A stretch of DNA of 17,485 bases from Candidatus Hydrogenedentota bacterium (GCA_030123645.1 JASJYE010000008.1:1-17485); one strand, 5' to 3'; counted from the first letter of the stretch, positions 1 through 7,878 are shown. Numbers and translations are program-made. Notes: generated by a model not told the origin, from the letters alone.

Positions 1-707
1 GTGTTGCGCATGGTGCGAAAGATAAGCTGTGTGCAGCGCTCGTCGTTCTTGATCATTTCCTGCTTGACGTTGATGTGCACCGGGGATTCCTTGGTGCACA
101 TGAACCGGGTCCCCATGTTGATTCCGTGGGCGCCCAGCGCGAGTGCCGCGACGAGTCCCCGCCCGTCGCCAAACCCCCCCGAGGCTATCATCGGAATAGA
201 AATCTTGTCCGCTGTGGCCGGCAGAAGGATCAGCGCGGGAATGTCGTCTTCGCCGGGATGGCCCGCGCATTCGAAGCCGTCAACACTCACCGCGTCGCAC
301 CCGATTCTTTCCGCCGTCACGCAATGGCGCACGGAGGTGCATTTGTGGATGACCTTGATGCCGGCCGCTTTCATCGCGGGCAAGTGAGGTTCGGGGTTGC
401 GCCCGGCCGTCTCGATTATCTTGATGCCCGATTCGACCATTACTTGAATGTACTCATCATAGGGCACAGGCTTGAGCGTGGGGAAAATAGTAAGGTTCAC
501 GCCAAACGGTTTGTCGGTCATCTCGCGGGTGCGCGCGATTTCTTTTTCCAGATCCTCGGGGGTCGGTTGGGTCAACGCGGTCAAAAAGCCGAGCGCGCCA
601 GCATTCGCCACCGCGGAGATCAGCTCGGCCCGGCCCACCCACTGCATCCCCCCTTGCACGATGGGATGCTCAATTCCAAACTCTTCGGTAAAGCGTGTCT
701 TCAGCAT
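1..707 (-). CDS. Nitronate monooxygenase-like FMN flavoprotein, 3' end cut by window edge
   Basis: This is the first 235 residues of a TIM-barrel flavoprotein of the nitronate monooxygenase (2-nitropropane dioxygenase) family, which oxidises alkyl nitronates with FMN and O2. Family members run about 310-370 residues, so roughly the last third lies outside the window. The sequence shows the N-terminal FMN-loop motif PIVQGGMQWVG (residues 15-25), the segment FECAGHPG (145-152) with the likely catalytic histidine His150, and the phosphate-binding loop SGGFGDGRG (176-184). The start at 707 is set by a good Shine-Dalgarno site (GAGGAGG) just upstream. Its upstream neighbour is a Tat-exported isomerase 407 bp away, so it probably has its own promoter. 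The fold and family are well supported. The physiological substrate is unknown, since many homologues are annotated only as NAD(P)H-dependent flavin oxidoreductases or enoyl-ACP reductase-like proteins. Confidence 0.9.
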   Translation of the reverse strand, partial: MLKTRFTEEFGIEHPIVQGGMQWVGRAELISAVANAGALGFLTALTQPTPEDLEKEIARTREMTDKPFGVNLTIFPTLKPVPYDEYIQVMVESGIKIIETAGRNPEPHLPAMKAAGIKVIHKCTSVRHCVTAERIGCDAVSVDGFECAGHPGEDDIPALILLPATADKISIPMIASGGFGDGRGLVAALALGAHGINMGTRFMCTKESPVHINVKQEMIKNDERCTQLIFRTMRN

Positions 708-1114
708 TGGATCCTCCTCGCATTCTCTTCGCTATTGATTCGACCTATCCCCGCGCTGAACGAATCTCAAGTTGCCTTGGATGGAGCGTTGAACCACTTC
801 GCCCTGCGCGGGCCCTCTACAGTAGTGCAAATCGGACCTCCGAGTCCATGCTCTCGGAGAGAATCCGCCAGGCGGCCGGCGGGTTCAGGTCCGTCTATCT
901 ATCAACCACATGGGTGGTGCCTGGATTTGCTTGCGTGTGGTCAAAAACTCAGCCGAGGCTCAAATTCCTTGTCTTGTAATGCATAAGATACTTGGGCGTG
1001 CGAGATTTCGAACGACATGCGCCATGAAGCGCCGCTTGCATGGCCCACGCGCAGCATCACTCAATCCCGTTCCGCGCCACCGCGGGTTTTCGGAAAGTCC
1101 GCTGTTTCGCGGCA
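708..1114. other. 407-bp intergenic region, no convincing gene
   Basis: This stretch lies between the stop of the isomerase and the start of the nitronate monooxygenase, both read on the minus strand. No ORF in it has a good ribosome-binding site or a recognisable product. The only clear structure is a perfect inverted repeat at 838-859. A minus-strand promoter for the monooxygenase is expected here, but no convincing -35/-10 pair was found. Confidence 0.6.
838..859. repeat. Perfect 7-bp inverted repeat with 8-nt spacer
   Basis: CTCCGAG and CTCGGAG flank an 8-base spacer. The repeat lies about 130 bp upstream of the nitronate monooxygenase start, on the side where its promoter should be. It has no run of T on either side, so an operator or a transcript hairpin is as plausible as a terminator. 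A 7-bp perfect repeat can also arise by chance. Confidence 0.4.
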
Positions 1115-2068
1115 TCACTCCACAAGGGCGAAGGCCTTCTTCATGGCGTCGATCGTGCGCTTGAGCGCTTCGTCGTCGTCCATGGCGTATAGCTCGTCGG
1201 AGAAGGGTTCGGCCATGATGGAGCCGTCGAAACCGATCTGGATCAGGGCGTCAAGAAAACCTTTGTCGTCGATCACGCCGGTAGTCGCCGGGAGCTTTCG
1301 TCTGTTGTCAATCTGAGCGTCGATGTCGACGCCCGCGGGCGCGTCGTTGAGATCGCAGGAGATAACGTCCTTTCCCTCCAACGCGAGAATGTCGTCCACC
1401 GATTCGCGGGCGCAATACCAGTGCCATGAGTCGAGCACGAGGGCCACGTTGTCTTGACCGGCGGCGGCGATCAACTCCCGCGTCTCCGCCATCGAGTGAA
1501 CGAAGGAGTGCCGTCCGAGTGTCCACAACGTCTTGGGCCCGAGGTATTCGAGGCCGAAGCGCAGGCCGTAGCCATCCAGAACTTTGCCGGCACGCCGGAT
1601 ACGGTCGGTGTGCAGCCTAAAATTATCCAGATAGTTCAGGTCTTGGCTAAACGACATTACGGCCGATTTCACCCGGGTCACGCCCGCGGCTTGCCACGCC
1701 TTTGCCGGCGCTTCCAACCCGGAAAGCTGGGTGGCGAAGGCGTCATCTGATTGCTCGCGAATATTTACCGGCGCGCCGGTAACCGCCCACTGCAATCCCC
1801 GCTCGTCCATCTCCGCCTTGAGTTCGTTGATTTCGCCGCCTGACATGCCGACCAATTCGCCGTGCTTCGGCTCGATGGACTCGAAGCCGTACTTCGTGGC
1901 CCAATCCAACTGTTGACGAATCGTGCCTTGAACGCCAATAGCGCCGCCCACGAGCGCTATGGTGAACTTCCGTTTGCCCTTGCCTGAGTCTTGCGCGCCC
2001 GCTACGCGGGCGGCCATGGCCGCGGCTGCCGCGCTCAACATAAACTCGCGTCGTGTCGCTTGTTTCAT
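1115..2068 (-). CDS. Tat-exported sugar phosphate isomerase/epimerase-like TIM-barrel protein
   Basis: The 317-residue protein belongs to the xylose isomerase-like TIM-barrel superfamily (AP endonuclease 2 / IolE / hydroxypyruvate isomerase relatives), which usually isomerise or epimerise sugars using a divalent metal. A twin-arginine signal is visible: TRREFM (5-10), then an Ala-rich hydrophobic stretch to about residue 25, so export folded across the inner membrane is expected. Likely metal ligands are Glu174 (FGLEYLG), Asp213 with His216 (LDSWHW), Asp239 or Asp242 (CDLND) and Glu287 (MAEPF). The start at 2068 is chosen because GGAG lies about 8 bases upstream and it places the Tat motif at the N-terminus; the frame stays open upstream to 2239 but would overlap the preceding gene. 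It sits 43 bp downstream of a Tat-exported Gfo/Idh oxidoreductase and is probably co-transcribed with it. The substrate cannot be read from the sequence. Confidence 0.88.
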   Translation of the reverse strand: MKQATRREFMLSAAAAAMAARVAGAQDSGKGKRKFTIALVGGAIGVQGTIRQQLDWATKYGFESIEPKHGELVGMSGGEINELKAEMDERGLQWAVTGAPVNIREQSDDAFATQLSGLEAPAKAWQAAGVTRVKSAVMSFSQDLNYLDNFRLHTDRIRRAGKVLDGYGLRFGLEYLGPKTLWTLGRHSFVHSMAETRELIAAAGQDNVALVLDSWHWYCARESVDDILALEGKDVISCDLNDAPAGVDIDAQIDNRRKLPATTGVIDDKGFLDALIQIGFDGSIMAEPFSDELYAMDDDEALKRTIDAMKKAFALVE

Positions 2069-2111
2069 TTCTAGTCTCCGGACCTTAAATTGAATGACAC
2101 CGTTATTCGGG

Positions 2112-3428
2112 CTATGAGAGATGCCATGGGCCTCTTCCGGCGCTTCCGAGAAGGTGGTTCGCCTGTTCGTCCCCGAGGATGCGCTCGTTTTTCCCGTCCC
2201 ATCGGATGGGCCTCTCGATCCGGTAGGAAATGTTTGCAAGAATGCAGAGTTTTGCTATGTGGTGTCCCGCCTCGATGTCCATGTTCGTTTTCTCGCGACT
2301 CTTGATGCAGTCGAACCAGTTCTGATGATGGCCGGGACTCTTGAAAGCATGGTAGCCGCTGGATGGGGGCGTGTAATTCATCGCCTTCTCTTCGGTCTCG
2401 CAACGGCCGTCGCCGGCTCGGACGATGAGCTGGTCGCTGGACCCTTTGTAGACCGCCCCGAAACCCCAGTCCTTGCCGGTGAACTCGGGTCTAGTGCCCG
2501 GCTGCTCCCAAACGACTGTCAGGTCCGGGTTCTCGTATTCGTAGACGACTTTCATCTCGGTTGGACAATTCCACATGCCGCTTTTGGGCGGCTCTCCCGT
2601 GGCCGTTATCCGCACGGGATCGCGGTCGTCCAGATCGAGGCACCACGAAACGACACTCAGGACATGGGCGCCACGGTCGCGAATCTGCCCGCCCCCGAAA
2701 TCGAGGAACCATCTGAAATTGATGTGTGCGCGGTCGGGGTTGTAGGGAACCCATTGGGCCGGCCCGAGCCACATGTCCCAGTCGAGCGTGGGCGGTGGCT
2801 CTTGATTCTTCGTGGGGTCGCCGCCCGTCGGGTTCTCGTAATGCCAGCATTCCACGCGGGATACGTCGCCGATTTGGCCATTGTGAATGTAGTTGCATGC
2901 GGCATAGGCCGCCGGGGTGGAACGGCCTTGGGAACCGACTTGTACAACGCGTTTGTAGCGTTTCGCGGCTTCCACCATGGCGCGTCCTTCCTCGACGGTT
3001 TTGCTGGCGGGTTTCTCGACGTAGACGTCTTTCCCCGCTTCGCAGGCATGGATAGCCATGAGGCCGTGCCAATGGTCGGGCGCGGCGATAATAACGGCGT
3101 CGATGTCGGAGCGATCGAGGACACGGCGGTAATCGTTGTAGCCTTTGGCTTTGCCTCCGGTGAAATCGATGCCCTGCTTGCGGTGGTTCTCGTCTACATC
3201 GCAGATAGCCGCGACGTTTACGTCGTCTCGCCCCGTGAGGAAATGGAGATGGACTTTGCCTTGGCCTCCAGCGCCTATGTGGCCGAGGACGAGCCGGTCG
3301 TTCGCGCCGGGGCGTCCGGCTTGGGCAAGTACGCCCGAGGGCAGGATAAGCGGCCCGGTGGCTGCTGCGGCGGTCGCCAAGAAACGGCGGCGCGTGAATC
3401 GCAAAGCGGATTTTGTATTCGATGACAT
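2112..3428 (-). CDS. Tat-exported Gfo/Idh/MocA-family oxidoreductase
   Basis: This 438-residue protein has a twin-arginine signal, FTRRRFLATA (11-20), followed by a hydrophobic region. A Rossmann domain comes next, with the dinucleotide loop GAGGQG (52-57) and the acidic residue after beta-2 (CDVD, 76-79). The family motif EKP (138-140) supplies the conserved lysine Lys139, and DRGAH (251-255) sits at the usual D-x3-H active-site position. The C-terminal part, with HHQNWFDCIKSRE (367-379) and RWD (409-411), is typical of the bacterial Tat-type subfamily abundant in Planctomycetota and relatives. Members oxidise or reduce sugars and cyclitols with NAD(P), which is often tightly bound in exported forms; some are NAD-dependent glycosidases (GH109). 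The start at 3428 has GGAGG nine bases upstream; a longer reading frame to 3596 lacks this and would bury the Tat signal. It heads a probable two-gene operon with the downstream isomerase. Its substrate is unknown. Confidence 0.92.
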   Translation of the reverse strand: MSSNTKSALRFTRRRFLATAAAATGPLILPSGVLAQAGRPGANDRLVLGHIGAGGQGKVHLHFLTGRDDVNVAAICDVDENHRKQGIDFTGGKAKGYNDYRRVLDRSDIDAVIIAAPDHWHGLMAIHACEAGKDVYVEKPASKTVEEGRAMVEAAKRYKRVVQVGSQGRSTPAAYAACNYIHNGQIGDVSRVECWHYENPTGGDPTKNQEPPPTLDWDMWLGPAQWVPYNPDRAHINFRWFLDFGGGQIRDRGAHVLSVVSWCLDLDDRDPVRITATGEPPKSGMWNCPTEMKVVYEYENPDLTVVWEQPGTRPEFTGKDWGFGAVYKGSSDQLIVRAGDGRCETEEKAMNYTPPSSGYHAFKSPGHHQNWFDCIKSREKTNMDIEAGHHIAKLCILANISYRIERPIRWDGKNERILGDEQANHLLGSAGRGPWHLS

Positions 3429-3725
3429 GAGTTGACACCTCCTATGCGCAGGCATGCGCGTCTGTCTCCGCTGCGATCCCGATGGAAGCGCAGCGCGCCC
3501 ACAATACTCCATCACAGCGGAAATATCTCTTTTCCGCGCGCCAGGGGCCTGCGCCTTCGCTTCGCGTCTGGCGTTGTCCCTCGTAAATACTCGCACGCAT
3601 TGGCCCTAAGGCAAAAAAACCAGTCCAACTCCAGAAGCCCTTATATTCGCCACGTTGGTTATCCACAGGCGGCAGAGTCGGGCCTTTCGATCTTCAGCGT
3701 TGGGGTTTTGCCTGCGCGGAGCGGG
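3429..3725. other. 297-bp intergenic region between hydrolase and oxidoreductase
   Basis: This separates two minus-strand genes and should hold the end of the hydrolase transcript and the promoter of the oxidoreductase-isomerase pair. No protein or RNA gene was recognised. On the minus strand a run of seven T lies at about 3614-3620, but no stable stem precedes it, so a factor-independent terminator is not supported. No good -35/-10 pair was found. Confidence 0.5.
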
Positions 3726-4748
3726 CTACTCGAGTTCCAAATGCTTGGCGAACCAGTCCGCTGCCTCAGCGGATCCTTTCTCGAAGTGGTCCTCAATGTA
3801 AATATCGAAATGCCCGATATCCGGATATACGACCAGCTTTTTCGGACCCTTCAGGATTTCGTAGGCCGCCTTGCCCGCCTGATCATTGTTGATGAGTTCG
3901 TCGTTCTCCGCCAAGAGAAACAACACCGCCACCGTGTCGGGAATGTGCTTCACATAGTGATACGGCCGGTACTCTTGCGATGCCTGCTGGGTTTCGATAT
4001 CCACCATGCGCGGGTCGGAGAAGCCTGTGCGCCATTCCCCGCCCTGGCCTTCCCGCGCCCGTTTGATGGCGTCCTTAATCGCGTACTGCGACATGGGCAC
4101 CGGCCCCTCGGACTTGCCGTAGCCGTTTAGGCCCGTGACTTGCGAAACGGCGGCCTTTACCCGCGAATCGATCGAGGCCACCGTCAACACGTGTCCCCCG
4201 GCGTAGCTCGATCCCCAGATGCCGATGCGATCGGGATCCACGCCCGGCTCGCCCTGGATATAGGAGATGGCGTTTCGATAATCCTCCACCTGCTTCCACG
4301 GCAGGAGCCGCGTCCGCTTGATCCGAACCCGCATGGTGCGCTCTTCGAAACGCACGCTATCGTCATTGCTGCCACTATCGAGCATGGTGGCGAAACCGTC
4401 GCTGCCGCCCCAGCCCCGGTAGTCGATGGCCATCGCCACAAAACCCCGCGCCGCAAAGCGCGCGCCGAATTTCTTAATGCTCGCCGTAGTCCCGGTCCAC
4501 CCTTGGCCCACGACGATGGCCGGCGTTTTCCCCGCTGGGTCGAATCCCTTCGGATAGAACACCTTTGCGTAACAGCCCACGCCATCGCTGTAATATGTGA
4601 CGTCTTTTTCTGTGACGCCATCGGCCAAGGCGTATCGCCGGTGCTCTTCCGGTATGCCGCTGTACTTTGACTGCGCGGCCGCGTTATGCGCGATGAATGC
4701 TGCGCAAACGAAGGCCAGTACCCACCAGGCTTTACCTTTCGTAGTCAT
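3726..4748 (-). CDS. Secreted alpha/beta hydrolase (peptidase S15/CocE-like or Hydrolase_4-like)
   Basis: The 340-residue protein starts with a Sec-type signal peptide: lysines at 4 and 6, a hydrophobic core, and an Ala-Ala-Ala site near residue 25. The mature part is an alpha/beta hydrolase. The nucleophile elbow is WGSSYAGG (178-185) with Ser181, the G-x-S-Y-x-G form seen in the X-Pro dipeptidyl peptidase/CocE group. Candidate partners are Asp283 (AENDE) and His313 (GHFD), in the right order and spacing for the triad. QGWTGT (82-87) probably forms the oxyanion region, and YRGWGGSDG (110-118) is typical of the fold. The start at 4748 follows AGGAG at a seven-base spacing; an upstream in-frame extension to 4829 lacks this and hides the signal peptide. 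It is transcribed away from the STAS gene. Ester or amide hydrolysis in the periplasm is likely, but the substrate is unknown. Confidence 0.85.
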   Translation of the reverse strand: MTTKGKAWWVLAFVCAAFIAHNAAAQSKYSGIPEEHRRYALADGVTEKDVTYYSDGVGCYAKVFYPKGFDPAGKTPAIVVGQGWTGTTASIKKFGARFAARGFVAMAIDYRGWGGSDGFATMLDSGSNDDSVRFEERTMRVRIKRTRLLPWKQVEDYRNAISYIQGEPGVDPDRIGIWGSSYAGGHVLTVASIDSRVKAAVSQVTGLNGYGKSEGPVPMSQYAIKDAIKRAREGQGGEWRTGFSDPRMVDIETQQASQEYRPYHYVKHIPDTVAVLFLLAENDELINNDQAGKAAYEILKGPKKLVVYPDIGHFDIYIEDHFEKGSAEAADWFAKHLELE

Positions 4749-5087
4749 GACCGGTCTCCTCACAATTTCGTAGCCCACGAACACAGTTGCGCTCATTCTA
4801 CTCAACAGGCAAGTCCTTTGCCAATTCATTTGCGCGTGACCTGCCCGGCCTGTTTCAGCACCAGCCGCTCACTCATCGTTCTTACAGAAACCAGTTTCAA
4901 GGTCGATTATTCTCGTCTCACTTGGGTGGGATGACCTGGATACTGAGGCCGCGTGGTTTATCCGGCGTACCGTGCTGACAAGAATCTTGCCACCTATGCT
5001 GCCCGAACTTGCCATTTCCCATGAGATATCGGATTTGGGTACCCAGAAAAGTCATTGGAATCAAAGGTCTTGTCCTGTGCGGTGAGT

Positions 5088-5104
5088 CTGGCACAGATAA
5101 TGCT
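5088..5104 (+). promoter_or_regulatory. Candidate sigma-54 promoter upstream of STAS gene
   Basis: CTGGCAC, five bases, then ATGCT gives GG at 5090-5091 and GC at 5102-5103 with exactly ten bases between. The -24 half is a full match to the TGGCAC consensus; the -12 half has ATGC instead of TTGC. Transcription would begin near 5115 and leave a leader of about 168 bases. Unlike the other two sigma-54 candidates, no matching palindrome was found about 80 bp upstream, so this is the weakest of the three. Confidence 0.45.
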
Positions 5105-5134
5105 CCTGGTTAAGTCAGTGCAAAGGTCGTTGCG

Positions 5135-5148
5135 ATGCCTTCGGGCAT
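5135..5148 (+). other. Short UUCG-tetraloop hairpin in STAS leader
   Basis: ATGCC-TTCG-GGCAT forms a perfect 5-bp stem closed by a C(UUCG)G tetraloop, an unusually stable RNA loop. It would lie about 20 bases into a transcript from the sigma-54-like element at 5088-5104. No U-tract follows, so it does not look like a terminator. It may stabilise the 5' end of the mRNA or be chance. Confidence 0.35.
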
Positions 5149-5282
5149 GATGACCTGTGAGGCCGGTTTTAGAGCTGCGCAACCTCCATGTTTCTTTCGA
5201 ATTGTGCGCCCTAAACGGGTTCACGGGATCGCAATACCACGGCCATCGAAAACTCGTGAATCCACGAAAGGAGGCTAAGGAG

Positions 5283-5741
5283 ATGATGGCATCCACACAT
5301 GAGAACGAAGACATACCGGCGGCAGAAAACGTCGCCCCCGAGACTGATTCGAAGCCTTCAGAAATTTCACTCGTGCGCTTCAAGAAGCACAAGAGCACCA
5401 CCGTGGGAACGATATTGTTTCCTAACTTCACCTCATCGAAGCAAATGGACGGATTCCGCAGTGAGGTGACAAGTTATCTCCGAAAGCATCCCGGCGTTCA
5501 TCTGCTGCTGGATTTCCATAGGGTAGAGCATCTCACGGTTGGCGCGCTTACTGAACTGCTCAAAATCCGGCGGGTAGCCGAAAGCACCGATGGCAAGATC
5601 GCCCTGTGCTCACTCCGAGAGAATGTGCGGCGCGTATTCGAGATTACAAGCCTCGATGAGGAATTCCACATCTATGACTTCTGTGTTCTAGCCCGGCGGG
5701 CTCGAGCGACGCCGCATGGCACCGAACCGCACGCGATGTAG
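5283..5741 (+). CDS. STAS-domain (anti-anti-sigma factor-like) protein without the canonical phospho-serine
   Basis: The 152-residue protein has a polar, probably disordered N-terminus (1-35) and a STAS domain from about 36 to 135. The core follows the family pattern: a strand VHLLLDF (72-78), the loop VEHLTVGAL (81-89), then IRRVAESTDGKIALCSLRENVRRVFEIT in spirit (95-122), ending at DEEFHIYD. In SpoIIAA-type proteins the loop reads D-S-S-G-L, and one serine is phosphorylated by an anti-sigma kinase. Here the aligned residues are Thr85-Val86-Gly87, so normal serine switching appears lost. The start at 5283 follows AAAGGAGG with eight bases between; a second ATG follows immediately. It lies 213 bp upstream of the histidine kinase on the same strand and may share its transcript. 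A role as a partner or scaffold in the adjacent signalling pathway is inference. Confidence 0.82.
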   Translation: MMASTHENEDIPAAENVAPETDSKPSEISLVRFKKHKSTTVGTILFPNFTSSKQMDGFRSEVTSYLRKHPGVHLLLDFHRVEHLTVGALTELLKIRRVAESTDGKIALCSLRENVRRVFEITSLDEEFHIYDFCVLARRARATPHGTEPHAM

Positions 5742-5954
5742 TGCCCGCATCCAGAGCGAGCGATCTTGTGCGGCCGGGCATGACCGTGGCCACGACAGGG
5801 AACTTCCGTTCAATCGAGACCACAGCCGATCTCTAAACGGCCGGGGGTCGCGAGCGGCCCGCAAAACACTCGCGTGGCGGCCTCAATTCCGCTATGATGA
5901 ACCCGCTGTTTCTCTGGCCCTACGGTTTAATTTCAGCACAGTGAGGGTTCTATC

Positions 5955-7847
5955 ATGCGCACAGATATGGAGCAGGTCGAGTCCAAGGACGTTTCCGGCA
6001 ATCGGGGTCGCCCTTCGCTGTGGGGCGACCTTCGAAGCCGGGTCCTTGGCGCGATGTTACTGATTTCCGTTCTACCGATGATCCTAGTCGCTTATCAGGG
6101 TTATCACTGCGCAAGGCAGGCGGTCGTCGAACATGTACACATGCACCTTGTCTCCGTGATCGAGGCCCGGCGAGCCCTGTTCAATGAATGGCTGAGAGAG
6201 CGGAAGAGTGAAATTGAGCGCCTGGCGTCTCTGGCGAGTGTGAGGGAAGGCCCCGCGAAACTTTCAGCCGGAGCTGTCGAAAAAGTGCCGGAGATTCTCA
6301 AGACCTCGTTGAAGGAGGTCCACGATAGCACGGAATCCTACGAGAGCCTTAGGGTCTACGATCTCGCCTGGAACATGTCCGCGACGGCCAGCACGCCGAA
6401 TCGCGACGATGCGGTGTTCATAACGGAAGACTTCAAGACAAGACTGGCGCGCTCCGATGGTTTTGTCTTTGGGAAGGTCCACTCACACGCGCCGCAGGAA
6501 ATTGGCATGCACGTCGGCTATCCGCTGAGCGACGCGGCTGGAGAACGTGCCGGATACATCGTCGCCAACTTAAACCTTTCCACCAGTCTCGATCCGCTTC
6601 TTCAGGAGCGCAGTGGGTTGTGGCGGACCGGGAAGGTCTATATTACGTCACCTGAACTGTACATTCTCAGTCAACCCTTCGGTTCTGAAGCACCGGTCGC
6701 GATGGGCGAAAAGACGAGTGTTGCCATACTTGAATGCGTGTCGGCCGAAGATCCGCTTGTTCGCGAATATCCGGACTACATGGGCCGCTCCGTGCTCGGC
6801 ACGGCGATGCCGCTGCCACTCAACGACTGGATTCTCGTGGCCGAGATGGACACGGCCGAGGCCCTGGTCTGGGTAGACAGACTGCTGCTCCGCTCGACGC
6901 TAACCGTGTTGGTAACACTGGTGATTGTCACGGTGACTTCTCTCTGGATTTCCGGCTTGCTCGGAAATCCCTTAAAGGAACTAGCCCGGGTCGCGCACCG
7001 TATTCGAGACGGCCAAGTAGATGAGCGGGTAGTGCCCATGAAAGGAACCGAAGCGGAAGAAGTAGGACAAGCCTTCAATCTCATGCTCGATGATTTGCGC
7101 TTGAAACAGGAGGAGTTGATCCGAACGGCGACGCTGGCCTCCGTGGGTGAACTCAGCACGAGCATCGTGCACGAGATGCGCAACCCACTGTCTTCCATCA
7201 AGATGAATCTCCAGGCCTTGTGCTCGCTCGTGAAGGATGACGACGAGTACCGTGAAGTGGCCGATATCGCACTCGAGCAGCTCCTACGGGTCGAGACGAT
7301 GCTTAGCGATCTGCTCAGCTATGGCCGCCCCATTCAATTGCACAAGGAAGCCCTTAGCTTCGCAACCTTGGTGAAAGCGGCGATGGACGTGGTGGCCGAT
7401 CTCGCACGCGAGAAGGATATACAGATTATCGTCGACGACAAGTCGCCGGAGATACGACTGGACGTCGATCCGGAACAGGTATGCCGTGCTCTCACTAACC
7501 TCGTCATCAATGCTATTCAGGCCTCCGGTCCAGGAGGTGAAATCGTGCTGAGCGCGGCGGTGCTGGAAGCGAATCCAGACTACGTCGAAGTCCGCGTGCT
7601 CGATGACGGGCCGGGATTCTCCAAAGAGACCCTGGACAAGGTTTTCAAGCCGTTTTTCACCACGAAGCCCACGGGCACAGGACTAGGCCTGACGAATGCC
7701 AAGAAAATCGTCGAGCTCCACGGCGGTGAGATCGGCGCACGAAATCGCGAACGGGGCGGGGCGGAATTTTACTTTACACTTCTCGTCACCGGGGCCGCGC
7801 GGCCGCTACCCGCCCTGCAACCCTCCCCGGTCGTTTCCGCCTCCTAA
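5955..7847 (+). CDS. Membrane sensor histidine kinase (dCache-like sensor, HAMP, HisKA, HATPase), NtrB/ZraS type
   Basis: The 630-residue kinase has a first membrane segment at about 30-50, an extracytoplasmic sensor of about 255 residues resembling a double Cache domain, and a second membrane segment at about 312-335. HAMP follows (336-390), then HisKA with the H-box VHEMRNPLSSIK (405-416) and phospho-acceptor His406. The ATPase domain has an N-box with Asn515 and Asn519, G1 LDDGPGF (549-555), F-box FKPFFTTK (564-571) and G2 GTGLGL (574-579). The sensor begins with a His/Met cluster, HVHMH (60-64), and also has HSH (176-178) and MH (185-186), which suit metal sensing. The start at 5955 follows GAGGG seven bases upstream. 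It should phosphorylate the NtrC-type regulator encoded next. A TATGAT at 5893-5898 could be a -10 element but lacks a good -35. The last 20 residues are Pro-rich and unremarkable. Confidence 0.93.
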   Translation: MRTDMEQVESKDVSGNRGRPSLWGDLRSRVLGAMLLISVLPMILVAYQGYHCARQAVVEHVHMHLVSVIEARRALFNEWLRERKSEIERLASLASVREGPAKLSAGAVEKVPEILKTSLKEVHDSTESYESLRVYDLAWNMSATASTPNRDDAVFITEDFKTRLARSDGFVFGKVHSHAPQEIGMHVGYPLSDAAGERAGYIVANLNLSTSLDPLLQERSGLWRTGKVYITSPELYILSQPFGSEAPVAMGEKTSVAILECVSAEDPLVREYPDYMGRSVLGTAMPLPLNDWILVAEMDTAEALVWVDRLLLRSTLTVLVTLVIVTVTSLWISGLLGNPLKELARVAHRIRDGQVDERVVPMKGTEAEEVGQAFNLMLDDLRLKQEELIRTATLASVGELSTSIVHEMRNPLSSIKMNLQALCSLVKDDDEYREVADIALEQLLRVETMLSDLLSYGRPIQLHKEALSFATLVKAAMDVVADLAREKDIQIIVDDKSPEIRLDVDPEQVCRALTNLVINAIQASGPGGEIVLSAAVLEANPDYVEVRVLDDGPGFSKETLDKVFKPFFTTKPTGTGLGLTNAKKIVELHGGEIGARNRERGGAEFYFTLLVTGAARPLPALQPSPVVSAS

Positions 7848-7878
7848 GCGCCGTTGCGACCCGGGGAGCTCTGGCGCG

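Larger units (their letters stand above)
4749..5282. other. 534-bp divergent intergenic region
   Basis: This lies between the divergently read hydrolase and STAS genes. It contains a sigma-54-like element at 5088-5104 and a UUCG-type hairpin at 5135-5148, listed separately. An antisense reading frame at 4994-5431 overlaps the STAS gene, has no family resemblance and is not called. The left half (4749-5080) shows nothing recognisable, although the minus-strand hydrolase promoter must lie there. Confidence 0.55.

Noticed and set aside
75..986. Long plus-strand reading frame of about 300 codons
   Set aside because: It runs antisense to the nitronate monooxygenase gene, whose minus-strand translation has clear family motifs and a good ribosome-binding site. 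The plus-strand translation is Arg/His-rich with no recognisable domain.
2121..3425. Long plus-strand reading frame opposite the Gfo/Idh gene
   Set aside because: It mirrors the codon pattern of the GC-rich oxidoreductase gene and shows no family motif. The minus strand has Tat, Rossmann and EKP motifs.
3600..3660. Run of seven T on the minus strand as a terminator for the hydrolase gene
   Set aside because: No stable GC-rich stem directly precedes the T run in the direction of transcription.
4994..5431. Minus-strand reading frame across the STAS leader and start
   Set aside because: No recognisable domain, no good ribosome-binding site, and it overlaps the well-supported STAS gene.
5879..5892. 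GG-N10-GC upstream of the kinase gene as a fourth sigma-54 site
   Set aside because: Only the GG and GC dinucleotides match; the surrounding -24 and -12 bases (CGGCCT and TCCGCT) are poor, and such spacing is common by chance in GC-rich DNA.
5893..5898. TATGAT as a sigma-70 -10 element for the kinase gene
   Set aside because: No acceptable -35 hexamer lies 16-18 bases upstream, so it is mentioned in the kinase entry but not called as a promoter.
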